DNA of 64,000 nt from Glandiceps talaboti (Eukaryota; Hemichordata; Enteropneusta; Spengelidae), in NCBI RefSeq assembly GCF_964340395.1, contig NC_135569.1, forward strand, positions 12,877,019 to 12,941,018, in the 5' to 3' direction. The first letter of the stretch is position 1; every line of letters begins with the position of its first letter. Under the pieces are notes generated by a model. That model worked only from the letters and a program-made list of their open reading frames with translations, searched no databases and had not been told where the DNA came from. The translations under genes and the position numbers were made by a program. Below are positions 22,120 to 34,870 of the stretch, in pieces.

Positions 22120-24505
22120 ATGGCGTCTGTCGAATCCATTCCGTTGTTGAATAGTATAGAGTTCATTCTGGTTTTCTTAGTGACATTTGTCACATTCGTG
22201 TGGATTTTTCGTCGCCCAAGCAATCTACCCCCTGGTCCAATTGGCCTGCCGATAATTGGATCTTTGTTTTCTGTGGGTAGACAACCGCACAAGACGTTTC
22301 TGAAATGGGGCCATGTTTATGGAGACGTGATGAGTGTTCGATTGGGGACAGAATTGGTGGTGGTGCTGAACAGTCACGAGGCCATTAAAGATGCTCTTGT
22401 CAAACAGGCTTCCAAATTTTCAGAAAGACCAACGAATTCGACTTTTGCGCAACTATATAAACAGAAAGGTATGGATAACAACCACAATAAGATAACTTTG
22501 TCTTTTCCCTTCCAGTGTGTACCACTCTATATGTCTGTATATGTTTTTCACATCCTAACCTGGCACATCACTGTCTACTATAACAGTATACACCATTTTG
22601 TCATTAGAATTGTATCTGATTTGCCGAGATAATTTAAGGAAATGATAATTAGACACATGACCTAATGCCACCAATTATGTCGTTGAATTCTGGCTTAGTT
22701 AGACTTTTATCAACCCTACATATGTATATATGTCCCTGAGGTGTTTTTATATGCCAACCCTTTAGCGGTATTTCCACCCACCAGCTTTCAACGTATTCGT
22801 CACTTTATTTCCCTTGAGTCGACAGTTCTCACTTGAAAGTGTAAATGAGCTACACCTTGTATGATAAAATAAAACATTTAAATCGACGTTAGATTGTAAA
22901 TTAGTTAGAGTTGCATGTTGGGGTATAAATCTTCACAATAACGCATTCTTGTGTGAAATAAATGTAAACTCTCCTTTTGTTCTTCTCTTGTAGGTATCGT
23001 GGATGCACCATCACCTATTTGGCAAGTTCTCCGTAAATTCATGATAAGAAGTCTTCATGAATTTGGAATGGGAAAATCCATATCAGAAGAACGTATTCTC
23101 GATGAATGTGATTTTCTCGGTGGTACACTCAATAACCACCTAAACACGCCTGTTGATCTTTGTCACTTGTTCTCGAATGCCATCTCAAATGTAACATGTG
23201 CTATGTTGTTTGGCCGTAGATTTGATTATGATGATGATAGCTTCAAAGAACTGCTTAAACTGAACGACGCCGTGCTGAAAGATGTACTGTCATCGAACTT
23301 ATTAACATTCATCCCCATTCTCTGGAATTTCCCTTTACCGGTTAAACGCAGTCTTATCAAGAATTGGCATAAAGCTCGTGACTATTTTGATGAGAAAATA
23401 GAGGAACGAAAAATGATTATCCAAAACCAAACCGATGGCGAGTGTATAATAGATTACTATCTTTTGAAAGCCAAAGAGATTCAAAAGAGATTGAAACAAG
23501 ACCCAACCCTTTCTTGCCTCACTGATTTGGATCATATGCGTGTCACGTTGTATACGTTGTTCATCGGTGGAACTGATACATCTACAAATGTGTTATTGTG
23601 GACAATTCTCTATCTAGCAAAGTATCCAGAAATCCAGGAGAAGTGCATTCGGGACATCAAAAATGGAATTGGTATGGAAAAGGCACCGAGATATGTTGAT
23701 AAATATAAACTTCCATTCATTGAAGCTACTACCCTCGAAATTCTGCGGATTGCAACGATCGTGCCGATACCTGTGTCACACATGACTTCAGAATCTGTCA
23801 CACTTCACGGCTACTCTATTCCAAAGAATACAAGAGTTCTGCTTAATCTTTGGGGTGTGCATATGGATGCAGCAGAGTGGGAAAATCCTGAGGTGTATGA
23901 TCCCGGACGCTTCCTTGATGAAAATGGTAGTATTGTGAAGGCGAAGGCGCATAATGTCATACCATTTGCTATCGGTAAGCATGTTGTAACGATTTTCTAA
24001 TGTTAGCGAGTATGTTCATTTGTAAAGCTGGACATATTCAAAGTTCAAACATAACGTGTACAGCTTTGCACAGTGGCCCAGTAAATTGAAGTGATCTTTA
24101 AAAAAAAGTCATGAAAAAGTGTTGCTTTGGGTCTATGTCTATGACTCAATTGAAATAAAGATACAACATTTCATCACTTTGTGTGTTAAATCGTATCTAC
24201 AATAAAAATTATTCAGTTTCTAATTCTATTTATAACAATATTAAAATTCGTTTTTATATAGCGCTTTTCCACTCTGTACTCAAAGCGCTTAACAATGTGC
24301 CCTATTTTTGTCATCCTCAGGTAATCGTGAGTGTGCAGGAATACAACTTGCTAAAGTTGAGATCTTCTTATTTCTGACGTCATTACTCCAACGATTCGAG
24401 TTCAAGCTACCAGAAGGGGATAACCCATCTATGGAAGGAACCCTTGGACTCGTTAATATGCCACAACCATTCAACGTGATTATCCAGAACCGTGACAAAC
24501 CATAG
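22120..24505 (+). CDS. CYP2-like cytochrome P450, copy C (three exons)
   Basis: Intact-looking 504-residue paralogue of copy B with exons 22120-22468, 22994-23974 and 24321-24505. All P450 landmarks are present: PPGP, WxxxR, GGTDTS, EILR, PGRF and FAIGNRECAG. Differences from B are few: Q14E in the anchor, T125I just before the C-helix Trp, D195Y in the acidic run after FGRR, and a handful near the C-terminal third (T397R, and ATK to AAE near residue 410). Intron 2 is only 346 bases because the 2.4-kb insertion is missing, which makes C the most compact copy and useful for defining the insertion ends. Confidence 0.92.
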
Positions 24506-24629
24506 AATACCACTATGTGTGTTTGTAATTGTCAGTAGCATAGTATATCAATCTTATTTTGTTACTATGACTAGACTTGTGCTTTACTGATTTATCCAAT
24601 CGAATCCAATTATTCGCTGTTTAGTTAGG

Positions 24630-24631
<2 letters not shown>

Positions 24632-24692
<61 letters not shown>
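24632..24692 (+). repeat. (GT)n in the 3' flank of copy C
   Basis: About 60 bases of GT repeat at the position where copy B has fewer than 20 bases. Confidence 0.9.
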
Positions 24693-24693
<1 letters not shown>

Positions 24694-27458
24694 ATGACAC
24701 CATAGTATTGCTGTAGCTAGTAATTCCAATGCATGATTTTAATTTGAACTGGTAAAAATGAATAGTTTTGAAATTAATTAATTAAGAGTGTTTTCTATAC
24801 TTATATATAATATACACAAGATCTAAATCTGTACTTTTATTTTTTACCTATAGCGTTAAGCAGTCTTATTCAATAATTTGTTTTTGTCCTTTGTTTATAT
24901 TTGACATGAGACTGAAGATCATTGATCAATGATATGGTGGTATTTACAAGTAATGTGAAGACATCTTACATATCCATTTGCTTACTTTAAAATGATATTT
25001 TCATTTCAACAGTTAATATGTATCAAACATAGAGACTATAAGTACATAACATAGAATTTGTGTAATATCATTATGAACGATATGAGAGATGGCGACTTCT
25101 AATGCTATAACAATATTTCATTTTCATACAATAGCGTGTCTTTACAAAGCTTTGTTGACTTTATAGCCTCACATATAACACGTAGCTACTTAGATACAAT
25201 AAACCATTTGCATTAAATGTTAAAATGAAACTAGAGACCCAGTCAATAACCTATCGTCATTTGGTTACAAAATGTTCGTACGTCTGAGTGCCATCTATAT
25301 GGTACTGGCTCCTTCAATACACAATACTACCTTAGTATGTACCTGTGCATACAAAGACACGTATTGAGTAACTTAATATTATGCTTAAAACATTTTCGTC
25401 TCAATTGCAATTGCCGTGTGTTATTACCACACCTTTGTCTACAGCCCTTTTTATGTCTTGACACAGGAATAAGGTCACCTTGAGGCCATCGTATTGTACT
25501 AGTAATCAGTGTTACGTACTGTACATTGAAGCAACACATGACAAAATCGACTGAAGGTAATGTATATCACTTGGGTTAAAGGTCAATTAAGAGCACCTCT
25601 ATCCGTAAAAGGTCAGTCAAGGGTATCCTTGATCTTTAAAGTATGTGATATCTTTTATTTAACTATGCGCATGTGTCGGAGACATCAGAGGTCATTTCAA
25701 CCAAGAATATTCTCGTGAATCTAATAAATGTCAGTAATATCATCGCTTACATAAACTGATGTTGTATATATCTATCAACACGATCATATATCCCATGTAC
25801 CAATATTAGTTACAACCCACTAAGCTTCCTTTACTCTGAGCTTTTAACATTACTTATCCTGTGAAATAAAGTATTCTGAATTTAGCCACAACTGGAGTGA
25901 CTCCTCACTTTCTCTCTATCCACCGTTCCCCACACTCTTCCTCACAACAACCCTCCCTTCTAATGTGCCCAGCCACATTTTAGTGCCGAGACAAGATATA
26001 GACTGAAAGAAAAGCAACAGCAAAAGTGATGGAGCCAAGACTAGGGTAATATTTAACTATGAAATACCATTGTCATTCCCCATGAAGGAGGTGATATGGC
26101 AATGGGGCTCCATTCATACATTCGTGCATGCATATGCATCTGCCCATCCGTCTGTAATACACGTCATATCCCAGACATGCAAAATTTTCCCTTCAAACCT
26201 GACACAAAGGTAACAGATCATATGTGACATATTCACACCAATTTATTTTTTTCATAGATATGAAAATTTGACTGAATGGCGGCCACATTTGTCGTTAAAA
26301 ATCAATATTTACTGTATAACTCTAAAATTAATACATAGAGACTCCATTCACATGTCTACCCCCATATTAGCAGATGCAAGCTATCTCTCGTTAGCTTGAT
26401 CATAATCTTGACCATCAGGGTCAATTATCAAATTCAAGCCAATTCCTGCCTATCACAAACACATTGTAGTTTTTACACATTACCTATACACAAGCACGTG
26501 TATTTTAAATGAATGACAGCCATATTTGTATAACTCAGAGATTTTAATACATAGACTCTATTCAAGTGTCTAACCCCATATAATCACATGCAAGCTTTCT
26601 TGCATGAGTGACCTTTACCTTGTCTTACAAGGTAGAACATCAAATTAAGCTATTACTTTAATACATATTGCACACACTTTATAGCAATCATATGTGGCTA
26701 ATGTCTTTTAGATCATGTGCATAGATAATGCAGAATCGAATAAATATCCACATGCATTATTCTCTGAGTTTATATCTGTTTTCACTCAGTGGCAGTATAA
26801 TTGCAGTAAACAATCACCATTTACCAATAACTCAAAAACATTAATACATAGAGACTACATTCAAATGTCAACCACCATATTGCCAGGTTTAAACTTCCTT
26901 TTGAGACATTTACATTTTGATTGACTCTGATCTTCAGGTTTAATCGAACTTCAGCAGTTTCCTGCATTATCAGACACCAATTTCTTTTTAAAATTGATCT
27001 CATTCATGACTGTTATGTTAATTTTCATCTGGACGACCTCATGATTCCCAATATCAAGAAGTTTATAAACTCGTATGACCATATCCCCAAGTAACACGTA
27101 ATTATCACAAATACAGACAATTGTTATCAACTCAATATGTTAAATATCAGACTCAACTCACTGATCAGTCCAGGCCAAATTAATGTTCTCTAAATCTGGT
27201 TTTGTTTAACAATGACTTAAAGTATACACAGCATACTTTCCATTTAAAAATATAGTGATATTGTTTGTATTCCTGATATCCAGGTAACTTTCGACCACCA
27301 CATAATAATCAGACATGAATAAGTTCAATGAACCAATATCGGATGCCAACTGAAGGTAAGTTATGTACCTGAAGGCAAGGTTCAGCTAAGAGCAGCCCGA
27401 ACTGTCAACCATGTCATTAGAAACAATGACCTTTGGCATGTCCTCGTAGAATTGATTA

Positions 27459-27468
27459 TATGCGCATG
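27459..27468 (+). promoter_or_regulatory. ATGCGCATGT promoter-proximal motif, copy D
   Basis: Same motif, 72 bases upstream of the copy D start codon. Confidence 0.35.
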
Positions 27469-27530
27469 TGCATTTAGTAATGATGGATATACAAATCAAG
27501 CCAGAACGAGTACGTTAGTGCAAAGGAATC

Positions 27531-30500
27531 ATGGCGTCTGTCGAATCCATTCCGTTGTTGAATAGTATAGAGTTCATTCTGGTTTTCGTAGTGACATTTG
27601 TCACATTCGTGTGGATTTTTCGTCGCCCAAGCAATCTACCCCCTGGTCCAATTGGCCTGCCGATAATTGGATCTTTGTTTTCTGTGGGTAGACAACCGCA
27701 CAAGACGTTTCTGAAATGGGGCCATGTTTATGGAGACGTGATGAGCGTTCGTTTGGGGACTGAATTGGTGGTGGTGCTGAACAGTCACGAGGCCATTAAA
27801 GATGCTCTTATCAAACAGGCTTCCAAATTTTCAGAAAGACCAACGAATTCGACTTTTGCACAACTATATAAACAGAAAGGTATGGATAACAACCACAATA
27901 AGATAACTTTGTCTTTTCCCTTCCAGTGTGTACCACTCTATATGTCTGTATATGTTTTTCACATCCTAACCTGGCACATCACTGTCTACTATAACAGTAT
28001 ACACCATTTTGTCATTAGAATTGTATCTGATTTGCCGAGATAATTTAAGGAAATGATAATTAGACACATGACCTAATGCCACCAATTATGTCGTTGAATT
28101 CTGGCTTCTGGCTTCAACCCTACATATGTATATATGTCCCTGAGGTGTTTTTATATGCCAACCCTTTAGCGGTATTTCCACCCACCAGCTTTCAACGTAT
28201 TCGTCACTTTATTTCCCTTGAGTCGACAGTTCTCACTTGAAAGTGTAAATGAGCTACACCTTGTATGATAAAATAAAACATTTAAATCGACGTTAGATTG
28301 CAAATTAGTTAGAGTTGCATGTTGGGGTATAAATCTTCACAATAACGCATTCTTGTGTGAAATAAATGTAAACTCTCCTTTTGTTCTTCTCTTGTAGGTA
28401 TCGTGGATGCACCATCACCTATTTGGCAAGTTCTCCGTAAATTCATGATAAGAAGTCTTCATGAATTTGGAATGGGAAAATCCATATCAGAAGAACGTAT
28501 TCTCTCTGAATGTGATTTTCTCGGTGGTACACTCAATAACCACCTAAACACGCCTGTTGATCTTTGTCACTTGTTCTCGAATGCCATCTCAAATGTAACA
28601 TGTGCTATGTTGTTTGGCCGTAGATTTGATTATGATGATGATAGCTTCAAAGAACTGCTTAAACTGAACGACGCCGTGCTGAAAGATGTACTGTCGAACT
28701 TATTAACATTCATCCCCATTCTCTGGAATTTCCCTTTACCGGTTAAACGCAGTCTTATCAAGAATTGGCATAAAGCTCGTGACTATTTTGATGAGAAAAT
28801 AGAGGAACGAAAAATGATTATCCAAAACCAAACCGATGGCGAGTGTATAATAGATTACTATCTTTTGAAAGCCAAAGAGATTCAAAAGAGATTGAAACAA
28901 GACCCAACCCTTTCTTGCCTCACTGATTTGGATCATATGCGTGTCACGTTGTATACGTTGTTCATCGGTGGAACTGATACATCTACAAATGTGTTATTGT
29001 GGACAATTCTCTATCTAGCAAAGTATCCAGAAATCCAGGAGAAGTGCATTCGGGACATCAAAAATGGAATTGGTATGGAAAAGGCACCGAGATGTGTTGA
29101 TAAATATAAACTTCCATTCATTGAAGCTACTACCCTCGAAATTCTGCGGATTGCAACGATCGTGCCGATACCTGTGTCACACATGACTTCAGAATCTGTC
29201 ACACTTCACGGCTACTCTATTCCAAAGAATACAACAGTTCTGCTTAATCTTTGGGGTGTGCATATGGATGCAACAGAGTGGGAAAATCCTGAGGTGTATG
29301 ATCCCGGACGCTTCCTTGATGAAAATGGTAGTATTGTGAAGGCGAAGGCGCATAATGTCATACCATTTGCTATCGGTAAGCATGTTGTAACGATTTTCTA
29401 ATGTTAGCGAGTATGTTCATTTGTAAAGCTGGACATATTCAAAGTTCAAACATAACGTGTACAGCTTTGCACAGTGGCCCAGTAAATTGAAGTGATCTTT
29501 AAAACAAGCGACCTATCGGTCAGAATAGCTCCGCTGTTTTTTTTTTAATTTAATTTTTTATTTTGGTGACATGTAGAAGTGGTTCAGGTCTTCAGCTCTT
29601 CACTATGCAGTTTTGTTTTAGCGATGCAATAAAGTGGTTAGTGGTTTCATATGATGTCTCACTATAAAACACATTTTACACAGAAGTTGGTAATGTATTG
29701 TACTTTTATACCATAGTCACCATTTTATAACAAAAATCTACTGTTATGAAAAATTGCACAAAATCTCAGAAAAAAATGACTGGGAAATGCACACAAGAAA
29801 AAGAAAAAAAGAGGATTTTGAGGTTGGCTATAAATAATTCCAGTGTCTTACAGCTGTAACCCTGGAAAATTTTAATGATGAATGAAATAAACTAGGGATC
29901 TAAAATAATTTTGAGGCAATTTGAATTTCAATTTTCTAACAAATTTACAAAGTCAACAACATTCAACTTGTACTAGTTGTGGTAGATATATATAGGGAAG
30001 AAATGTATTAATCGCCATCTTAGTTTCCGTACGGCGACAATCTCAAGTACCCGGAAGAGAGTCATTCCCAGCCATACGTTACAGTGGTAACACTTGTTCA
30101 TGTTCGGTTACCTTTCACAAAGAAAACACAACGAAATGGTTGAAATGATCTTTTTTTTATTTCTTTTCATCACAACAACAAAATCTGCGTGATCAAAAGT
30201 GTTGTAAACTAAACCAGAAAGAATTATCGGACTGGCTAAACTTCCCGATGAACTGGAGTAAGGTCCTACTACTTCCAAGTAAGCCTCGATAGTACTATAG
30301 TACGTGAGAAAATCGTCTCAAACTAGCGATATAACTTTCAAAATATAACTTGACATGTCTTCATTTGTTAGAGTTGTACAATTCAAGACGGGTTTTCACT
30401 AGAAAACAACAATTCTGTGAATAATGACACTCTGAACGCAGCGATTTCTCGGACGATGTTACCACTGTAACGTATGGCTGACAACGACTTGCTTCCGGGT

Positions 30501-32353
30501 TAGTCCCTCGTGCATACGGGTGGATTGTCGGCGATTAATACACACATCGTCTGATATTTTAATTCACAGTGTTTCTTGTGACCGGCGCCTGTCAGCAGAC
30601 TCTGCCATTTTTTTCATCATTCCATTGTATTTAAACCTTGTACTTGACATTTCGCAATATTTATAATTCTCAACAAAATACCTCAACATGCCTCACTTCG
30701 CTCGTACTCAAAGCAGCCCCGCGCGTAGTCCTGCTTGCATACGGAGGAATTCGGGACTCAATTCTGACAATTGTCCCTCCCCTCCGGTGTTTAGAGTCAA
30801 GTCAGTAATACAGACTCGTGCACCCGAGGACTACCCCGCGCGGTATGATCACTGACACTGATGACATGATGAGAGAGAACCTTTTCGGATTTACATGTAA
30901 AACGGGGAAAGATACGCAAAACATAATGCAAAGTCTGAAGCCAAATTAAAGTTGTAATTATTTTAATTATTTTACTTGCCAAATATTTGCATTTTGGAAA
31001 GGCAAGACACGTTCATGTCGTTTAACTTTACATGTGAACTGTCGGCCATAACTTCAACCGCATGCCTGGCATGCCCTTCCTTACGCAAGTTGTCTGAATT
31101 CTGGTTCACTGTCATTCCAAATTGCACGACAATATAGAATTAACCACAAGTTACATGTTATCTGAAAACATCACACTTTTATAGTGGGTCTGAAGTGTGA
31201 TTTTACTGAGTACCAAGAACGTCCTGTGTTGATACTCAAGATACTTGCTGTGGAAAATCGCTCGGTCGAATGAGGTCACCTTCAGCTTCTGGTCGAATCA
31301 GGATAGAGTATGCAAATGAGGATGTTGCGGACTGGCTGATTATGTAGAAGGGTGCAGAATTGGATTTGAAGTTTACAACCCTGTTTCGAACAAACGCTTG
31401 TCATTTGGGCGCCCAATGCGTAGAATTATGACTTTAGCACATATTACATTGCTTGTTTGACGTCAATAGTGTCTTTTGAAAAGTGGCAGTGTACTTAAAG
31501 TCTCGTCGACTGATTTCCAATATGGCGTCGGTCATTATGCTCATTAACATATTCATTTTTTTTTCAAATTACAAAAAAAAAAATCATAAAAAATAAAAAT
31601 GAGGATGTGCTGACTTGAAATTAACAAATCTGAGTAAGCTACCCCCTGCGCATCAACACGCCAGATATCAAAGCAATCTAATAAGAGGTTTTCAAGGAGT
31701 TGATGAAAATGACATTTTATGAAAAAAAATCATAAAAAAATGGCACAGATCAACTTGGCATGAACAAATCTGAATAGCCTCCCCCCAGGGAACATGCACA
31801 CCAAATACCTAAGAATACTGACTGTCACTTCCGGAGAAAATAATGAAAATATAAAAGTTTGACGGACACCTATGATTCCCTCTACTCTCTATACCTCAAT
31901 ACCCACCTATACCTAAAGCTACGCTTTCAGCTTTCGCTGACAGCGGAGCTAAAATAGTCATGAAAAAGTGTTGCTTGGGTCTATGTCTATGACTCAATTG
32001 AAATAAAGATACAACATTTCATCACTTTGTGTGTTAAATCGTATCTACAATAAAAATTATTCAGTTTCTAATTCTATTTATAACAATATTAAAATTCGTT
32101 TTTATATAGCGCTTTTCCACTCTGTACTCAAAGCGCTTAACAATGTGCCCTATTTTTGTCATCCTCAGGTAATCGTGAGTGTGCAGGAATACAACTTGCT
32201 AAAGTTGAGATCTTCTTATTTCTGACGTCATTACTCCAACGATTCGAGTTCAAGCTACCAGAAGGGGATAACCCATCTACGGAAGGAACCCTTGGACTCG
32301 TTAATATGCCACAACCATTCAACGTGATTATCCAGAACCGTGACAAACCATAG
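27531..32353 (+). CDS. CYP2-like cytochrome P450, copy D (three exons)
   Basis: Intact-looking 503-residue paralogue with exons 27531-27879, 28398-29375 and 32169-32353. It shares E14 with C. A three-base in-frame deletion removes one of the two serines in the DVLSSNLL segment of exon 2, accounting for the shorter protein. Other changes include L20V in the anchor, V94I, D153S and a Tyr-to-Cys change after KAPR. All catalytic motifs (WxxxR, GGTDTS, EILR, FAIGNRECAG) are kept. Intron 2 carries the same 2.4-kb insertion as copy B. Confidence 0.92.
29526..31951. mobile_element. 2.4-kb insertion with inverted ends in intron 2 of copy D
   Basis: Orthologous to the insertion in copy B: TAGCTCCGCTGT at 29526-29537 and ACAGCGGAGCTA at 31940-31951, nearly identical throughout, including the nested foldback at about 30004-30543. 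It was therefore present before the B/D duplication. Confidence 0.6.
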
Positions 32354-32479
32354 AATACCACTATGTGTGTTTGTAATTGTCAGTAGCATAGTATATCAAT
32401 CTTATTTTGTTACTATGACTAGACTTGTGCTTTACTGATTTATCCAATCGAATCCAATTATTCGCTGTTTAGTTAGGAA

Positions 32480-32483
<4 letters not shown>

Positions 32484-32543
<60 letters not shown>
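32484..32543 (+). repeat. (GT)n in the 3' flank of copy D
   Basis: About 60 bases of GT repeat, similar in length to copy C. Confidence 0.9.
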
Positions 32544-32545
<2 letters not shown>

Positions 32546-33305
32546 ATGACACCATAGTATTGCTGTAGCTAGTAATTCCAATGCATGATTTTAATTTGAA
32601 CTGGTAAAAATGAATAGTTTTGAAATTAATTAATTAAGAGTGTTTTCTATACTTATATATAATATACACAAGATCTAAATCTGTACTTTTATTTTTTACC
32701 TATAGCGTTAAGCAGTCTTATTCAATAATTTGTTTTTGTCCTTTGTTTATATTTGACATGAGACTGAAGATCATTGATCAATGATATGGTGGTATTTACA
32801 AGTAATGTGAAGACATCTTACATATCCATTTGCTTACTTTAAAATGATATTTTCATTTCAACAGTTAATATGTATCAAACATAGAGACTATAAGTACATA
32901 ACATAGAATTTGTGTAATATCATTATGAACGATATGAGAGATGGCGACTTCTAATGCTATAACAATATTTCATTTTATACAATAGCGTGTCTTTACAAAG
33001 CTTTGTTGACTTTATAGCCTCACATATAACACGTAGCTACTTAGATACAATAAACCATTTGCATTAAATGTTAAAATGGAACTAGAGACCCAGTCAATAA
33101 CCTATCGTCATTTGGTTACAAAATGTTCGTACGTCTGAGTGCCATCTATATGGTACTGGCTCCTTCAATACACAATACTACCTTAGCATGTACCTGTGCA
33201 TACAAAGACACGTATTGAGTAACTTAATATTATGCTGAAAACATTTTCCTCTCAATTGCAATGGCCGTGTGTTACTACCACACCTTTGTCTACAGCCCTT
33301 TTTAT

Positions 33306-33570
33306 GTCTTGACACAGGAATATGGTCACCTTGAGGCCATCGTATTGTACTAGTAATCAGTGGTACGTACTGTGCACTGAAGCAACACATGACAAAATCG
33401 ACTGAAGGTAAGGTAATGTATATCACTTGGGTTAAAGGGTGCGTCATATTTTAAAGATCAAGGATATCATGACAACCCCTTTGCTGACCTTTTACAGATG
33501 GAGGTACTCTTAGTTGACATTTCACCTTACCTTAAGTTGTCCATTCACTCCAGTACACCAGGTCATGTCA
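33306..33570. repeat. Truncated fourth tandem unit and inverted junction
   Basis: From about 33306 a fourth copy of the unit start is recognisable (TCTTGACACAGGAATA through TTGGGTTAAAGG near 33437). It stops abruptly and is followed at about 33450-33570 by the same flank in inverted orientation (TTTAAAGATCAAGGATA, CTGACCTTTTACAGATGG, GTACTCTTAGTTGAC). The array thus ends in a short, interrupted palindrome, the mirror of the inverted flank near 9500. Confidence 0.65.
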
Positions 33571-34179
33571 CTTGTCACCATATATACATCTGAGAGAGGT
33601 CTGATAATCAAAACAGTTGATGACAATATCTCTATTTTTGACAGTTGCCATGGAATAGATTAATTTGTAAGACTTGTGACAGTGGTGTAGTAGAAGATGA
33701 ATATCACTTTCATTTTAATAGTATGCTCCTTCTACAACGATGAGAGGAAAAAATAAATTTCTAATAGCATTCAAAGGTGAGCCAAATTTTAATAAGTTCA
33801 TAAGACTGATGATAACAAACGAACCTTAACCTCTGACATCATTATGTAAATTTGTATATAGTGAATTTAAACAAAGAGAGACGCTTACAAGTGAAATAAT
33901 GTAGTACTAGTATTCATTTGAACTAAAGATATCTGACTTTGACTTTGATTTTGTTCTACATTTCTTACGTTATATATTGGCTGGAGGCCTTGTAAAGCAA
34001 TAAATGTATTATTATTAATCAAAACAATTTGTATAGCGCCAAAATCCAATACGATGTAATGTTCTATGGCTCTGAACAGGAACAATAGTAGATCAATCTT
34101 ATAAGTTAGAGAAATTGCAAACAGATAAGTTATAATAATTGCGAACAGATGTGGCACACTATTCCATAAGACTGGCGCT
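33571..34179. other. Intergenic DNA with a dispersed GCGCC-type repeat
   Basis: No gene is recognised. At about 34010-34100 lies a dispersed repeat (AATTTGTATAGCGCCAAAAT ... GAACAGGAACAATAGTAGATC) whose second copy is at about 57145-57220. Confidence 0.5.
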
Positions 34180-34455
34180 GCCCGGGGGGGGGGGTACCAC
34201 TGGTCAGATCTGATGGGGGTGTGTGGCCAATGCTATCAACCCCAGACCCCATTTTAGACCAATTTTGACCCAAAACCAATGCCCAATTTTAGACCGTTCA
34301 ACTTTTTAGAAGACCCCATCTTAGACCAATGTTGAACGCATAGTTGAACGAGGGATGCAATTTTGCGCATGCAAAACCCTACCCCAAAGGGCAGCACATA
34401 TACGTATACCCAATAGGTGGGAGTACCCCCCCCCCCCGGGGGTGGGGGGGCGCTG
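34180..34455. mobile_element. MITE-like element with poly-G/poly-C inverted ends
   Basis: Left end GCCCGGGG(n)TACCA and right end GAGTACCCC(n)GGGGG are inverted repeats around about 250 bases of non-coding sequence with repeated GACC-CCATTTTAGACC motifs. No reading frame is seen. It lies directly downstream of the LINE relic at 34460. Confidence 0.5.
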
Positions 34456-34459
34456 CTCC

Positions 34460-34870
34460 CCAGAATGCACGCTCACTGTATGACTTCGTATTACCGTGAC
34501 GTGGGATACATGAAGTAGACTTTTGTTATTTGAGCAAAGTGAACGAGTTGCGGGTTTACTATATATGTTAATCAAGTCAGCGATGTAACCAGGAGTAGTG
34601 TTATTGAGTGCCTTGTAGGTGATCAGTAGTACTTTGTATTGAATCCTGTACTGGGACAGGTCGCCAGTGAAGATCAGAAGGAACCGGTTTGATGTGATCT
34701 TTTTTCTTTGTACATGACACAATCCTAGCTGCTGTATTTTGGAAGGGGGACAATGTCTTTGGCTGGCAGCCCATACAGAAGGCAGTAGTCAAGTTTCGAT
34801 GATATAAGTGCATGAACAAGCTTCTGACAAACTTCATTTGTGAGATACTGGCGTATGCGGCATAATGTTT
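34460..34870 (-). mobile_element. LINE RT C-terminal relic
   Basis: Overlapping minus-strand frames give a characteristic LINE C-terminus: LQNTAARIV-like (FQNTAARIVSCTKKKDHI), then LHW-x-PV, YRIQYKVLLITYKALNNTTPGY and SRS/ATRSLCSNNKSLL. At least one frame change breaks it. It is a different LINE family from the relics at 1-900 and 10.1-11.1 kb. Confidence 0.7.

Larger units (their letters stand above)
19861..25454 (+). repeat. P450 tandem unit 2 (carries copy C)
   Basis: Second direct repeat, nearly identical to units 1 and 3 but lacking the 2.4-kb intron 2 insertion. Its upstream part (about 19861-22119) contains the same AGGTCA cluster and the three ~260-base repeats (about 20860-21590). 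Its 3' flank shares several variants with unit 3 that differ from unit 1 only in part, in line with a C/D common ancestor. Confidence 0.9.
25455..33305 (+). repeat. P450 tandem unit 3 (carries copy D)
   Basis: Third direct repeat. In the upstream part, about 190 bases present in unit 2 (about 20395-20585) are missing near 25990. It retains the 2.4-kb intron 2 insertion. A fourth unit begins at about 33306 but breaks off after roughly 130 bases. Confidence 0.9.
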
